Assembly (NCBI RefSeq): GCF_024055595.1
Contig: NZ_JAMXOF010000004.1
Coordinates: 62,001-126,000 of the forward strand
Length of the DNA: 64,000 bases
Reading direction: 5' to 3'
Origin: Mucilaginibacter aurantiaciroseus
Lineage (GTDB): Bacteria; Bacteroidota; Bacteroidia; Sphingobacteriales; Sphingobacteriaceae
The notes below the pieces were generated by a model, which was not told the origin of the DNA, did no database searches, and saw only the letters and a program-made list of their open reading frames with translations. A program made the position numbers and the translations under genes. This document shows positions 51,634-62,400 of the stretch, piece by piece (the stretch's first letter is position 1; each line of letters begins with the position of its first letter).

Positions 51634-53381
51634 TGAGAACAAATAAACAATTGCTGTTAACGCTGATGGCTTGCTTTACCTATCTGACATCCATTGCCCA
51701 AATAAATTCTTCAGCGCAAAAAATCCGTTTAAATCAAGTTGGTTTCTATCCGGATGCCGAAAAAAAAGCGATAGTAACAAGCGCCGATACGGGTAAATTT
51801 TATTTACAAACCAGTCTGGGGCAATCTGTTTTTACCGGCCGGCTAGTATTAGACACTCAACCTGCATTTTCTGGAAAGCAAATGGCTGTGGCTAATTTTA
51901 CTAAATTTGTTACACCCGGCACTTATCGCATTTTCATTCCTTTGCTGGGATATTCTTATCCGTTTAATATCAAGTCATCTATTCATAAAAGTGTTGCAGA
52001 TGCTACCATTAAAGCATTTTACTACCAACGCGCATCATTACCGTTAGCTGAAAAATATGCAGGGAAATGGCACAGAGCTGCTGGCCATCCCGACAATAAA
52101 GTTCTTATCCATGCCTCTGCCGCTAACAAAAAAAGGCCTGAAGGTACAATAATATCAAGCCGGCGAGGATGGTATGACGCCGGCGATTATAACAAATACA
52201 TCGTAAACAGCGGCATCAGTACTGCAACCTTACTTTCATTATACGATGATTTTCCTGGTTACATGAACACTGTAAAACTTAATATACCGGAAAGCAACAA
52301 CCAGCTACCGGATATCCTGGATGAAGTTATATGGAACCTTCGCTGGATGCTTACTATGCAAGACCCTAATGACGGAGGTGTTTATCATAAATTGACTAAC
52401 ACCAAGTTTGATGCGATGATCATGCCAGATAAAGCTGTAATGCCGCGTTATGTTGTTCAAAAAGGTACAGCTGCGACGCTTGATTTTGCCGCTGTAACCG
52501 CACAGGCTGCCCGCATCTTAAAAAAATTCCATCATCAGCTACCTGGTCTTGCAGATTCTTGTTTAAAAGCGTCTTTACAAGCTTACGCCTGGGCGCTAAA
52601 AAACCCAAACGTGATATATGACCAGGACGTGATGAACAAAAAATTTAAACCCGAAATAACAACGGGGGCTTACGGTGATAAATACTTTGCAGATGAACTG
52701 ATTTGGGCTGCATCAGAACTATATGTAACTACAGGCAAAGAAGAATATTTAAAAACCGTTATAGCCGGCGATGGTCCCAAAATGTTGTTACCTACATGGA
52801 GTAATGTAAAATTACTGGGCTATTACTCCTTAATAAAAAAACAACCTCTTACCCATCCTTTGTTGGAAATTAAAGCAAGGGTATTAAATTTCGCAAGTGA
52901 TCTGTTGTTTAATGCAGATAAAAATGCGTATCAAACAGTAATGGGCAAATCAGCTAATAACTTCAATTGGGGCAGCAACAGCAATGCGGCTAATCAAGGT
53001 ATATTGCTAATTAAAGCATATCAGCTAACGCACGATAAAAGATATTTAAATTGCGCATTAGCTAACCTCGACTATCTTTTAGGGCGTAACGGTTCGGGTT
53101 ATTCCTATATAACAGGTTACGGAAGCAAAAGCACGATGAAGCCACACCACAGACCATCTACAGCTGATGGAATAGTTGAGCCTATCCCCGGGTTAATGGC
53201 AGGCGGCCCTAACCCCGGCATGCAAGATGGCGTTAAAGTACCATCGATAGCCCCGGACGAAGCGTATATAGACGATAACCGTGCATATGCTGCCAATGAA
53301 GTAGCCATTAATTGGAATGCACCCGTAGCCTATTTGGCTAACGCCATTGAAGCGCTGCAGAAAGATTTTGGACGTCGATAA
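51624..53381 (+). CDS. GH9 family endoglucanase-type glycoside hydrolase
   Basis: The 585-residue enzyme has a signal peptide ending ~TSIAQ, an N-terminal CelD-type Ig-like domain (~30-120, KIRLNQVGFYPDAEKKA) and a GH9 (alpha/alpha)6 barrel. Catalytic residues visible are Asp185 and Asp188 in GWYDAGDYNKY (base) and Glu559 in NEVAINWN (acid), with the substrate His region KPHHRPS. GH9 enzymes cut beta-1,4-glucans; next to a mannan locus this suggests glucomannan. It is transcribed towards the esterase gene 22 bases on. Starts 51624 and 51633 are both possible; both lie at the end of the 39-bp palindrome. Confidence 0.93.
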   Translation: MNKMRTNKQLLLTLMACFTYLTSIAQINSSAQKIRLNQVGFYPDAEKKAIVTSADTGKFYLQTSLGQSVFTGRLVLDTQPAFSGKQMAVANFTKFVTPGTYRIFIPLLGYSYPFNIKSSIHKSVADATIKAFYYQRASLPLAEKYAGKWHRAAGHPDNKVLIHASAANKKRPEGTIISSRRGWYDAGDYNKYIVNSGISTATLLSLYDDFPGYMNTVKLNIPESNNQLPDILDEVIWNLRWMLTMQDPNDGGVYHKLTNTKFDAMIMPDKAVMPRYVVQKGTAATLDFAAVTAQAARILKKFHHQLPGLADSCLKASLQAYAWALKNPNVIYDQDVMNKKFKPEITTGAYGDKYFADELIWAASELYVTTGKEEYLKTVIAGDGPKMLLPTWSNVKLLGYYSLIKKQPLTHPLLEIKARVLNFASDLLFNADKNAYQTVMGKSANNFNWGSNSNAANQGILLIKAYQLTHDKRYLNCALANLDYLLGRNGSGYSYITGYGSKSTMKPHHRPSTADGIVEPIPGLMAGGPNPGMQDGVKVPSIAPDEAYIDDNRAYAANEVAINWNAPVAYLANAIEALQKDFGRR

Positions 53382-53403
53382 TAAATTCCACATTTAAACT
53401 TAT

Positions 53404-54501
53404 ATGAAGCTTCTATACTCCGTTCTATTTTCAATTGTTTCGTTTAGCATGAGTACTGCCCGTGCAAATAATGGCAAAGCCGACACCCTCGCTGCAAATA
53501 AGCTAAACCCTTATGGAAGATATTATTACAACAGCGAAAAAGAACTGGAACTCATTAGCTCGGCAGTGCATTTCGGGTTTAACTTTAAAGGGACTGTTTG
53601 TAAGATTTATTTATCCCTAAAAGACAAGGAGGCTCACAATTATTTGCAGTACGAACTGGATGGCGTTTACCAAAAACGTATAAGAGTGGAAGCAAATTCA
53701 ACATCGCCCATTATTATAACTGCACCCAAAGAGGGCAATCATAAAATATGGATCTATAAATGTACAGAGGCGACAAGTGGCGACATTTTGATCAGTAAAA
53801 TAACCGGAGACCATGTAAAATCCATCAAAGTGAAAAAGACACCATTGATTGAATTTATTGGCAACAGCATTACTTGCGGCGCAGCAGCCGACACCAGTGA
53901 AACACCATGCGGCAAAGGTGATTATATAGACCACCACAACGCGTACATGGCTTACGGGCCACGGCTGGCGCGTGCCCTTGGTGCAAACTACATGCTCAGC
54001 AGCGTAAGTGGTATTGGCGTTTATCGCAATTGGAACAGCGACGCGCCTACCATGCCACAGGTTTATGAAAATATAGATCTGCAATACAACAATCCGGTTA
54101 AGTGGGATTTTAAAACCTACAGCCCAAAAGTAGTAAGCATTGCGCTTGGCACAAATGATTTTAGTAATGGCGACGGTATAAAGCCGCGCAAACCTTTCGA
54201 CCCCGAAAAGTTTATTGCTACTTACGTGAATTTTGTAAACCTGGTGAAATCAAAATACCCTAAAGCCCGCATAGCCTTATTGAGTAGTCCCATGGTAAAA
54301 TTAGCATATGGCAAAATATTGGAAGATTGCATCACCGCCGTAAAAAACCAGATCAACGCCGAATACCCTGGTAAAAAACCTGTTGAGATATTCTTCTTCC
54401 CACCCATGGAGGCGCACGGTTGCGGCGGCCACCCCAGTGTGGAAGACCACGCTATTATGGCCCAACAGGCTGCACACTTTTTTAAAATGTTGATGAAGTA
54501 A
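53404..54501 (+). CDS. CE2-like SGNH acetyl esterase
   Basis: The 365-residue secreted protein has a signal peptide (~1-22), an N-terminal beta-sandwich (~30-140) and a C-terminal SGNH/GDSL hydrolase domain. The nucleophile is Ser155 in EFIGNSITCG; other blocks are ALGTNDFS and HGCGGHPSVEDH with the catalytic His. The two-domain order is that of carbohydrate esterase family 2, which removes acetyl groups from glucomannan, xylan or their oligosaccharides. It follows GH9 with a 22-base gap, so the pair would deacetylate and cut acetylated glucomannan. Confidence 0.87.
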   Translation: MKLLYSVLFSIVSFSMSTARANNGKADTLAANKLNPYGRYYYNSEKELELISSAVHFGFNFKGTVCKIYLSLKDKEAHNYLQYELDGVYQKRIRVEANSTSPIIITAPKEGNHKIWIYKCTEATSGDILISKITGDHVKSIKVKKTPLIEFIGNSITCGAAADTSETPCGKGDYIDHHNAYMAYGPRLARALGANYMLSSVSGIGVYRNWNSDAPTMPQVYENIDLQYNNPVKWDFKTYSPKVVSIALGTNDFSNGDGIKPRKPFDPEKFIATYVNFVNLVKSKYPKARIALLSSPMVKLAYGKILEDCITAVKNQINAEYPGKKPVEIFFFPPMEAHGCGGHPSVEDHAIMAQQAAHFFKMLMK

Positions 54502-54645
54502 CTCTTTAATTTCCTGATGCCGTTAAATAAATTGATTAACAGGCTGTTGCAGGAACGTAAGCTTGCTCATATCAATCAATTGCTGCATGATTAAGGACTA
54601 ATATTTACTCAGCATTTCTCCAACTTTAAGTATTAATTTTATAGG

Positions 54646-55323
54646 GTGAAGATACTGATAGTAGAAGATGAAACCGGCTTACGCGATAGCATAGAAGCGT
54701 ACTTTACCGGCGGCGACAGCATTTGCGAAACCGCGAACGACTTTACATCGGCCCTGAAAAAAGTTAGTGTGTACCGTTACGATTGCGTGATTCTTGATTT
54801 AACCCTACCGTATGGAAACGGACTGGACATTGTTAAACACTTAAAAGCGAATGGGCATAACGATGGTGTGCTCATCATATCAGCTAAAAACTCCCTGGAT
54901 GACCGCCTTACCGGGCTTGACTTAGGTGCCGATGATTATCTTACCAAACCCTTCCATTTGTCTGAATTAAAGTCGCGGGTTACGGCCATTGTAAGGCGAA
55001 GGTCTTTTAACGGCAGCAGCATTCTTAAATTTAACGAGATCAATATCGACTTGGACGCAAAAACGGTAAAATTAAATGATCTGGTTGTGAAATTTACCCG
55101 TAAAGAATATTCGCTTTTACTATATTTTATTGCAAATAAAGGTAAAGTAGTTTCTAAAAGTGCCATTGCAGAACACCTTTGGGGCGATAGCATTGATATT
55201 GCCGACAACTTCGATTTCATCTACTCACATATTAAAAACATCCGCAAAAAACTGGTTGAGGCCGGCGCTAACGATTACATACAAGCGGCTTATGGCATGG
55301 GCTACAAATTTACCGATGCATGA
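54646..55323 (+). CDS. OmpR/PhoB-family response regulator
   Basis: The 225-residue regulator has a receiver domain with acidic pocket ED (7-8), phospho-acceptor Asp51 in CVILDLTLPYG and Lys in DYLTKPFHL. A winged-helix DNA-binding domain (~130-222) follows, with FTRKEYSLLLYFIANKG and HIKNIRKKL. The start is GTG at 54646; there is no in-frame ATG nearby. It overlaps the kinase gene by 4 bases (ATGA). It probably controls the PepSY-like gene and the RND efflux genes downstream, by position. Confidence 0.95.
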   Translation: MKILIVEDETGLRDSIEAYFTGGDSICETANDFTSALKKVSVYRYDCVILDLTLPYGNGLDIVKHLKANGHNDGVLIISAKNSLDDRLTGLDLGADDYLTKPFHLSELKSRVTAIVRRRSFNGSSILKFNEINIDLDAKTVKLNDLVVKFTRKEYSLLLYFIANKGKVVSKSAIAEHLWGDSIDIADNFDFIYSHIKNIRKKLVEAGANDYIQAAYGMGYKFTDA

Positions 55324-56567
55324 AACTGTTTGACAAGTACAACCGTGTTAACATAGGCGTAACAATTGTCATCATGCTGGTTACCGGTATTGTTTATTAC
55401 TATACCATCAGCCATATTTTAACCGGGCAAATAGATAAAGACCTGGTGCTTGAAGAGAACGAGGTATTTAGCTACGTAAGCAAAAACCATCGCCTGCCTG
55501 ATGTTTATGAAAGCAATCACCAACAAATAGTTTTTGCCCCAATTGGTCAACAAAGCGATCAACGCCGCTTTTTAGATACCGTTTACCGGGATTACGATGA
55601 AAAAAAAATAGAAGCGGCACGCGCGCTTATCAGTTCGGTAAAGGTATCCGGGCAAAACTACAGGATAACAGTAACCCAGTCTAAAGTTGAAACCGAGGAT
55701 CTGATCCAAATCATCTTCCTGATAACTATTGGCGTAATTGTAGCTCTCCTTGCCATTCTGATAATCCTCAACCGGGTGATACTAAAAAGCATCTGGAAAC
55801 CTTTTTATAAAGTATTATTTCAACTAAAGGAATTTAGTTTAGCCAGTAATCCTATTGTAAGTAGCACACTATCTACTATTGATGAATTTACCGAGTTGGA
55901 CCAGGCGGTTATCAGCATGGCCGACAGGGTGAAAAGCGATTATCAAAACCTGAAAGGATTTACCGAAAATGCCTCGCACGAATTGATGACACCGATCTCT
56001 ATCATCAATTCAAAATTAGATATCCTGGTACAAACTGATGAATTTACAGATAAGCAAAGCAAACTATTGAATGATATTTACAGCACAGTAACCCGCCTTA
56101 CAAGGCTAAATAAATCTATGCTGTTGCTTGCCAAAATAGAAAATGGCTTGATAAAAGACATCCACGATGTTGACATTAAAGAAGTGTTAGAAGAATGCCT
56201 TTACCAGCACGAAGAAATGCTACAACAGTTAGATATTATACTATCGACCGATCTTCATAATAAAAAGATCCATGCTAATAAATCGCTTATCGAGATCTTG
56301 CTTAACAACCTGCTGAGTAACTCCATCAGGCATAATTATCATAATGGCCAATTATCTGTTATACTGGATGCGCAAAAGCTTACCATTACCAATACAGGCG
56401 AGGGTAGTTTTAATTTTGATCAGATGCTGAAACGTTTTCATAAGTCGGATGGATCTGAAGGAATTGGCCTTGGTTTAACCCTTTGTAAACAGATTTGCGA
56501 TAAATATGGGTTTAAGCTCGGGTACAAACTGGATGATAAAATGCATACCTTCTCCGTTATATTTTAA
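55320..56567 (+). CDS. Membrane sensor histidine kinase
   Basis: The 415-residue kinase has two membrane segments (~12-34 and ~138-160) around a ~100-residue periplasmic sensor domain. HisKA has phospho-acceptor His220 in ENASHELMTPIS, where Met replaces the common Arg, and the HATPase domain has NNLLSNSIRHN, a shortened N-box region and GIGLGLTLCKQI. It is the partner of the response regulator just upstream (4-base overlap). The stimulus is unknown; the downstream efflux genes suggest a toxic compound or metal. Confidence 0.95.
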   Translation: MKLFDKYNRVNIGVTIVIMLVTGIVYYYTISHILTGQIDKDLVLEENEVFSYVSKNHRLPDVYESNHQQIVFAPIGQQSDQRRFLDTVYRDYDEKKIEAARALISSVKVSGQNYRITVTQSKVETEDLIQIIFLITIGVIVALLAILIILNRVILKSIWKPFYKVLFQLKEFSLASNPIVSSTLSTIDEFTELDQAVISMADRVKSDYQNLKGFTENASHELMTPISIINSKLDILVQTDEFTDKQSKLLNDIYSTVTRLTRLNKSMLLLAKIENGLIKDIHDVDIKEVLEECLYQHEEMLQQLDIILSTDLHNKKIHANKSLIEILLNNLLSNSIRHNYHNGQLSVILDAQKLTITNTGEGSFNFDQMLKRFHKSDGSEGIGLGLTLCKQICDKYGFKLGYKLDDKMHTFSVIF

Positions 56568-56643
56568 TTATCCCAATTCCCTACAGTTTTATTCCAAATT
56601 GAGTACAGATTGGGTTGATAGTTTAGTGTAAAAATTACTAAAC

Positions 56644-57081
56644 ATGAAACTTATTAAAACAACAGCGGCTATTTTAATAGCAACAAGTTTGGGTATAACA
56701 GTTATGGCCCAAAAACTTAATTCGGCAAAGGTGCCGGCAGCGGTAAAAACATCTTTTGAAAAAGCTTATCCCGGTATAAAAGCCGTTAAATGGGAAAAAG
56801 AAAAAGGTGATTTTGAAGCAGGCTTTAAACAGGGCAATAATGAAATGTCCGCCGTGTTTAAGGCTGATGGCGCGCAGGTAGAATCTGAACTGGAAATAAA
56901 TGCAGCTACCCTGCCTGCAACCGTAATTGTATACTTAAAACAACATTATAAAGGCGCAATTATAAAAGAAGCCGCCAAAATCACCAAAGCAAACGGCGAA
57001 ATAAATTATGAGGCCGAAGTAAATGGCAAAGACCTGCTTTTTGATAGCGCAGGCAAATTCATTAAAATAGCCCAGGATTAA
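56644..57081 (+). CDS. Secreted PepSY-like domain protein
   Basis: The 145-residue protein has a signal peptide ending ~VMAQK, then a PepSY-like (BLIP-type fold) domain with FEKAYPGIKAVKWEKEKGDFEAGF and YLKQHYKGAIIKEAAKI. Such small periplasmic proteins are common targets of OmpR/kinase pairs in Bacteroidota, but their function is not established. It lies between the two-component genes and the efflux genes, and ends at a strong hairpin. It may modulate the sensor or the pump. Confidence 0.85.
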   Translation: MKLIKTTAAILIATSLGITVMAQKLNSAKVPAAVKTSFEKAYPGIKAVKWEKEKGDFEAGFKQGNNEMSAVFKADGAQVESELEINAATLPATVIVYLKQHYKGAIIKEAAKITKANGEINYEAEVNGKDLLFDSAGKFIKIAQD

Positions 57082-57121
57082 TATTAAATTCAAGCCATTC
57101 ATCGGGAAATTGTGGCTGGTC

Positions 57122-57155
57122 ATATGCCGGGGGGATAAAGCCATCCCCGGCATAT
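57122..57155 (+). terminator. Intrinsic terminator after PepSY-like gene
   Basis: ATATGCCGGGG and CCCCGGCATAT are perfect 11-bp arms around a 12-nt loop, followed by TTTAT. Confidence 0.75.
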
Positions 57156-57249
57156 TTTATATCTCCATATCCCACAAAATGTTTACAGAATTAGATGAGA
57201 GATTTACAATTGAAAAATTTAACTTAAGAGCCAATACTTTACGCACTAG

Positions 57250-58488
57250 ATGAAATATTTTATCAACCTGTTTTTGCTTTTTTTATTCAGCACAACCTGC
57301 TTTGGCCAAAGTAAAACTTTGGACGATTACCTGCAGCAGGCGGTAAAAAGTAGCCCGCTGATTAAAGATCTTAACAACCAGATCCTATCGGCCCAATTGG
57401 ATAGTGTGCGCATCCTTGCCGGGTTTAAACCACAGGTTACGGCCAGCAGCACGGGCTTGTACGCGCCTGTAATACGCGGATACGGTTACTCATCGGCCAT
57501 TACCAACGGGCAATCGTTAAGCGGCTTGCTAACCGTTAGTAAAGCATTTATCGGTAAGGGTTATTTAAACGCCCAGTTTGCGGTATTAGGCATCCAAAAC
57601 GATTCGTTACGTAACAGTATTAAATTGTCTGAACAGGATCTTCGGCGCACCATCATCGGCCAATATATTGCCGCTTACGGCAGCCTGCAACAGCAACGCT
57701 TTAACCAGGAAGTAGTTGAATTGCTAAGTAAAGAAGAAGGCCTGCTGAAACGCCTTACCCGTAGCAACGTTTACCGGCAAAGCGATTACCTTACCTTTTT
57801 GGTTACCTTAAAGCAGGCGCAGTTGCAACTATCACAAACACGTTTACAATACAAAACAGATTACGCTACGCTCAATTATTTATCCGGAGTAGCCGATACC
57901 AGTATTTTTGAGATAACCAAACCCGAACTGAAAAAAGCTGTAAATACTACCGACCGTAGTGCAAGTATCTTTTTTAAACAATACCAGTTAGATAGCATTA
58001 GGCTAAATAATAGCCGTAAGTTGATTGATTATAGCTATCGCCCCAAATTAAGTGTTTTTGCCGATGGTGGTTACAACTCTGATTTAACCGCGCAGTATTA
58101 TAAAAACTTTGGTACCAGCGTGGGCTTTAGTGTAATTATGCCTTTATATGATGGCGGGCAGCGCAAACTGCTTTACAAAAAGCTTTCGCTTGAGCAGGAA
58201 ACCAGCCGCAGTTACAAAGCTTTTTTTAACAACCAATACACCCAGCAAATTAACCAGCTTAATCAACAAATTGGCGAGTACGATAAACTAATTGCCGAAA
58301 TAAACGACCAGTTTAAATACTCCGAAAGTCTGATCAAGGTGGATACCAAACTATTGCAAACCGGCGACCTTAAAATTGCCGACCTGATATTAGCCGTTAA
58401 CAACTACCTCACAATAAAAAACCTGCTCACCCAAAACACCATCAGCAGGCTGCAACTCATTAATCAACTTAACTACTGGAGCCGATAA
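57250..58488 (+). CDS. TolC-family outer-membrane efflux protein
   Basis: The 412-residue protein has a signal peptide ending ~TTCFGQ and two outer-membrane-efflux repeats of long amphipathic helices (for example NNQILSAQLDSVRILAGF and KQAQLQLSQTRLQYK). The strand segments PVIRGYGYSSAI and GTSVGFSVIMPLYDGGQRK are typical of TolC. It is the channel of the tripartite pump encoded by the next two genes; 1 base separates its stop from the adaptor gene. Confidence 0.92.
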   Translation: MKYFINLFLLFLFSTTCFGQSKTLDDYLQQAVKSSPLIKDLNNQILSAQLDSVRILAGFKPQVTASSTGLYAPVIRGYGYSSAITNGQSLSGLLTVSKAFIGKGYLNAQFAVLGIQNDSLRNSIKLSEQDLRRTIIGQYIAAYGSLQQQRFNQEVVELLSKEEGLLKRLTRSNVYRQSDYLTFLVTLKQAQLQLSQTRLQYKTDYATLNYLSGVADTSIFEITKPELKKAVNTTDRSASIFFKQYQLDSIRLNNSRKLIDYSYRPKLSVFADGGYNSDLTAQYYKNFGTSVGFSVIMPLYDGGQRKLLYKKLSLEQETSRSYKAFFNNQYTQQINQLNQQIGEYDKLIAEINDQFKYSESLIKVDTKLLQTGDLKIADLILAVNNYLTIKNLLTQNTISRLQLINQLNYWSR

Positions 58489-58489
58489 T

Positions 58490-59422
58490 ATGAACCAATA
58501 TTACAAGCCATTCACCATGTTTTCTGCCTGTTTAGCAACGGCGGCACTTTATTCATGCGGAGGCGCTAAGCCTGCCCACGAAGAGGCCGCATCAGCGTCG
58601 CAAACACCTATAACGATTACCACTATTGGCAACAGTGCCCTGGCAGATACCATTGAGTTAAACGCTACCTCATCGTTCCTTCAAAAGAATTATGTAAGCG
58701 CTAATGCTATCGGTTACATCCAAAAGGTAAATGTACAGCCGGGCCACTATGTAGAAAAAGGCCAGCTAATGTTTACCCTAAAAACTAAAGAGGCGCAAAG
58801 CATTGGCAATACCATTAACGTTTTGGATACAACCTTCATGTTCTCGGGCGTTATCAATATCCGCGCATCACGCAGTGGCTTTGTAACCCGGTTATTACAC
58901 CAGGTTGGCGATTATGTGCAGGATGGCGAGCAACTGGCCATCATTAGCGACCGCGAGAGTTTCGCATTTGTTTTGCAGCTACCCTACGAGTTAAGGAGCG
59001 TTATTGCCAACAACCAAAACATGACCCTCACCCTGCCGGATGGTGAAAAGCTAAACGGCCACATTGCCTCACTAATGCCATCGGTTGATACCCTGTCTCA
59101 AACACAGGGCATTGTAATAAAAGTGAACAACAGCCACCCTATTCCCGAAAATTTGGTGGCTAAAGCACTCATTATTAAAACGGCAAAAAGCAGTGCGCCA
59201 TCCTTGCCAAAATCTGCCGTTTTATCAAATGAAACACAAAACGAGTTTTGGGTAATGAAACTGATAAACGATAGCACAACGGTTAAAACCCCTGTTAAAA
59301 AAGGCATCGAATCGGGCGGAAAAATTGAGATCCTATCGCCCGTCTTTAAAGCGACCGACCGTATAGCGTTAACCGGTAATTATGGTTTGGCAGATACCGC
59401 AAAGGTTAAAATTTTAAAATAA
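58490..59422 (+). CDS. RND efflux periplasmic adaptor lipoprotein
   Basis: The 310-residue protein has an N-terminal lipobox with Cys23 (ALYSCGGAK), so it is a lipid-anchored membrane fusion protein. The lipoyl-like halves are VQPGHYVEKGQLMF and LLHQVGDYVQDGEQLAII, followed by beta-barrel and membrane-proximal domains. The helical hairpin between the lipoyl halves is very short or missing, as in some metal-type adaptors. It links the inner-membrane pump to the TolC channel. Its stop overlaps the pump start by one base (TAATG). Confidence 0.9.
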   Translation: MNQYYKPFTMFSACLATAALYSCGGAKPAHEEAASASQTPITITTIGNSALADTIELNATSSFLQKNYVSANAIGYIQKVNVQPGHYVEKGQLMFTLKTKEAQSIGNTINVLDTTFMFSGVINIRASRSGFVTRLLHQVGDYVQDGEQLAIISDRESFAFVLQLPYELRSVIANNQNMTLTLPDGEKLNGHIASLMPSVDTLSQTQGIVIKVNNSHPIPENLVAKALIIKTAKSSAPSLPKSAVLSNETQNEFWVMKLINDSTTVKTPVKKGIESGGKIEILSPVFKATDRIALTGNYGLADTAKVKILK

Positions 59423-62400
59423 TGGACAGCCTAAATAACTTTTTCATCACCCATAAAAAGCCTATCAGCCTGGTGCTTTTTATTATACTTTTGGGTGGCG
59501 GGTTCGCCTACTCCAGGCTGCAAACGTCTCTTTTCCCTGAGATCACTTTCCCTAAAATAAAGATCATTGCCGATGCAGGCTTGCAGCCGGTGAACAAGAT
59601 GATGGTAACGGTTACAAAACCGTTAGAAAATGCCATTAAACAAGTACCCGACTTGCATTACGTGCGCAGTATTACCAGCCGCGGTAGCTGCGAGATTTCA
59701 GCCTATATGAACTGGGATGCCGATATTGATCTGAGCCAGCAGCGGATAGAATCGCGCATAGCGCAAATAAAAAACATACTACCGCCTGAGGTTAATGTAA
59801 CGGTGGAGAAGATGAACCCCTCCATCTTGGCTGTTAGCGGGTATACCTTGGAGAGCCATAACCTGTCGCCTATCGAGTTAAAGCAACTGGCTACTTACAC
59901 CGTAAAACCATTCCTCTCGCAGGTAGTAGGCGTTTCGGAGATCCGGGTCATCGGTGGTAAAACCAAAGAGTACTGGCTGGTGCTAAACCGCCAAAAAATG
60001 AGCACTTTAGGATTAACGCCCGATATGATTACCAACACTTTAGCGCAAACGGCGTTCATCAAATCCAACGGCTATCTGTCGGATTTTAAGATGCTGTACC
60101 TAACCGTTACCGATGCCAGCGTTAACACCAGCGAGCAACTGCAAAACCTGGTAGTGAGTAATAATCGTAAACGTGTTATCCAGTTAAAAGACGTTGCCGA
60201 GATCCAGATAAATCCCGGCATTGAATACACCAAGATAAACGCCAATGGTCACGAAGGTGTGTTGATAGCAGTTATCAAACAACCCAACTCAAACCTGGTC
60301 GACCTGTCAGCAGCCATGACTAACAAAGTGGCCGAACTGCAAAAGGTGCTACCCAAAGGAGTATCTATAAAACCATATTATGTACAGGCCGATTTTGTAA
60401 ATGAGTCTGTAAAAAGTGTAAGCGATAGTTTATGGATAGGTTTGGCACTGGCCATTATTGTGGCTATCATTTTCCTAAGATCTTTGAAGGCAAGTGCAAC
60501 AATTTTGATCACCATACCGGTTACATTAGGGTTGACGCTCATCATTTTATATGCCTTTGGTTATACCATAAACATCATGACACTGGGGGCTATTGCGGCG
60601 GCCATAGGTTTGATAATTGATGATGCCATTGTGGTGGTTGAGCAAATTCACCGCACGCATGAGGAGCATCCCGAAGAGCCTACGGTTAACCTTCTGGAAA
60701 AAGCTATCAACTACCTGTTCCCGGCTATGGTGGGCTCATCTGTAAGTACCATCGTTATATTCATCCCGTTTTTGCTGATGACGGGGGTTGCAGGTGCTTA
60801 CTTTAAAGTGATGACCGATACCATGATCATCACCCTGGTGTCGTCTTTTTTTGTGACATGGATAGGGTTACCTGTTATTTACTTGTTACTTACCAAAAAT
60901 TCGGAAGTAAATACGCTTGGTAAAAAGGAAGTGGCACATGAAGTAAAAAGGCAACGTTGGGTTTCGTTCTTCATTCTGCGGCCGTTCATGAGCATTATTT
61001 TGATACTGGGGCTGGTGGCGGTTATTATAGTCATTCCGGGCCGTTTAGAGACCGGTTTCCTACCGGATATGGACGAAGGCAGTATTGTTTTAGATTACAC
61101 CTCCCCTCCCGGCACATCCCTTGAAGAAACCGACCGCATGCTGCGCGAGATAGAAAAAGTAATTATCAAGGAGCCTGATGTTGCAGCATATTCGCGCCGT
61201 ACAGGTACGCAAATGGGCTTCTTTATCACCGAACCCAATACCGGCGATTACCTGATCCAGTTAAAAAAAGGCCACAGCAAAACCTCCGAAGAGGTTATTA
61301 GCGACCTGCGTTCGCACATAGAAGCTACCCAACCGGCCCTACGGGTTGATTTTGGGCAGGTTATAGGCGATATGCTGGGCGACCTTATGACATCTACCCA
61401 ACCCATCGAAATAAAAGTTTTTGGCGACGATCAGGCTAAATTGCATGCGTTATCCAAACAGGTAGCCGCCATAGTAACCGATGTAAAAGGCACTGCAGAT
61501 GTGTTTGATGGTATTGTAATAGCCGGGCCATCGGTTGATATAGTGCCCGATTATACCAAGCTGGCGCAATACAATATTACCCCGGCGGCTTTGCAAACAC
61601 AGGTGCAATCGGCATTAGAAGGTAACGTGATCGGCAACCTGTTCGAGCGGGAGCAACAGTCGCCCATCCGCATGGTTTATCCGGGTAACCGCATGCAGGA
61701 TGTAGCAGGCATCAAACGCCTCAACCTGTTTTTACCCGATGGCAAGCTGATACCCATTACCCAGTTAGCCAATGTAAACCTGCGCGCCGGCGATGCCGAA
61801 GTAGAACGCGAAAATCTTCAGGCAATGGGTGTCATCAGCGCCCGTTTAGAGAACAGTGATTTGGGCAGCGTTATACCCGCCATCCAAAAAGGCATAGCCG
61901 AAAAAGTAAACCTGCCGCCCGGCTACCACGTGGAATACGGCGGCGCCTATGCCGAGCAGCAGCAAAGCTTTAAAGAGCTTTTGATGATACTGGTTACCGC
62001 AAGCCTGTTGGTTTTTGGAGTGATATTGTTCCTTTTTAAACAATTCAGGATAGCGTTGCTGATATTGGTGATAGCCGTTTTAGGTATCGGCGGCAGTTTG
62101 CTGGCCTTGTTTGTCACCAATACACCGCTAAACGTAGGTAGCTATACGGGATTGATCATGATAGTTGGTATTATTGGCGAGAATGCTATTTTTACCTTTT
62201 GGCAGTTCCGCGAAAGCGCAAGGACAAGTAGTGTGGATGATGCCATTGTATATTCCATATCAACCCGCCTTCGCCCCAAATTAATGACCGCGTTGGGTGC
62301 TATTATAGCGCTAATGCCACTGGCACTGGGCATTGGTGCAGGTGCTCAATTGCACCAGCCTTTGGCTATTGCTGTTATCGGCGGATTTTTAGCCGCACTG

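Noticed and set aside
54517..54594. 25-codon open frame starting MPLNKLINRLLQ between the esterase and response-regulator genes
   Set aside because: Too short, no ribosome binding or homology evidence; could be chance or a fragment.
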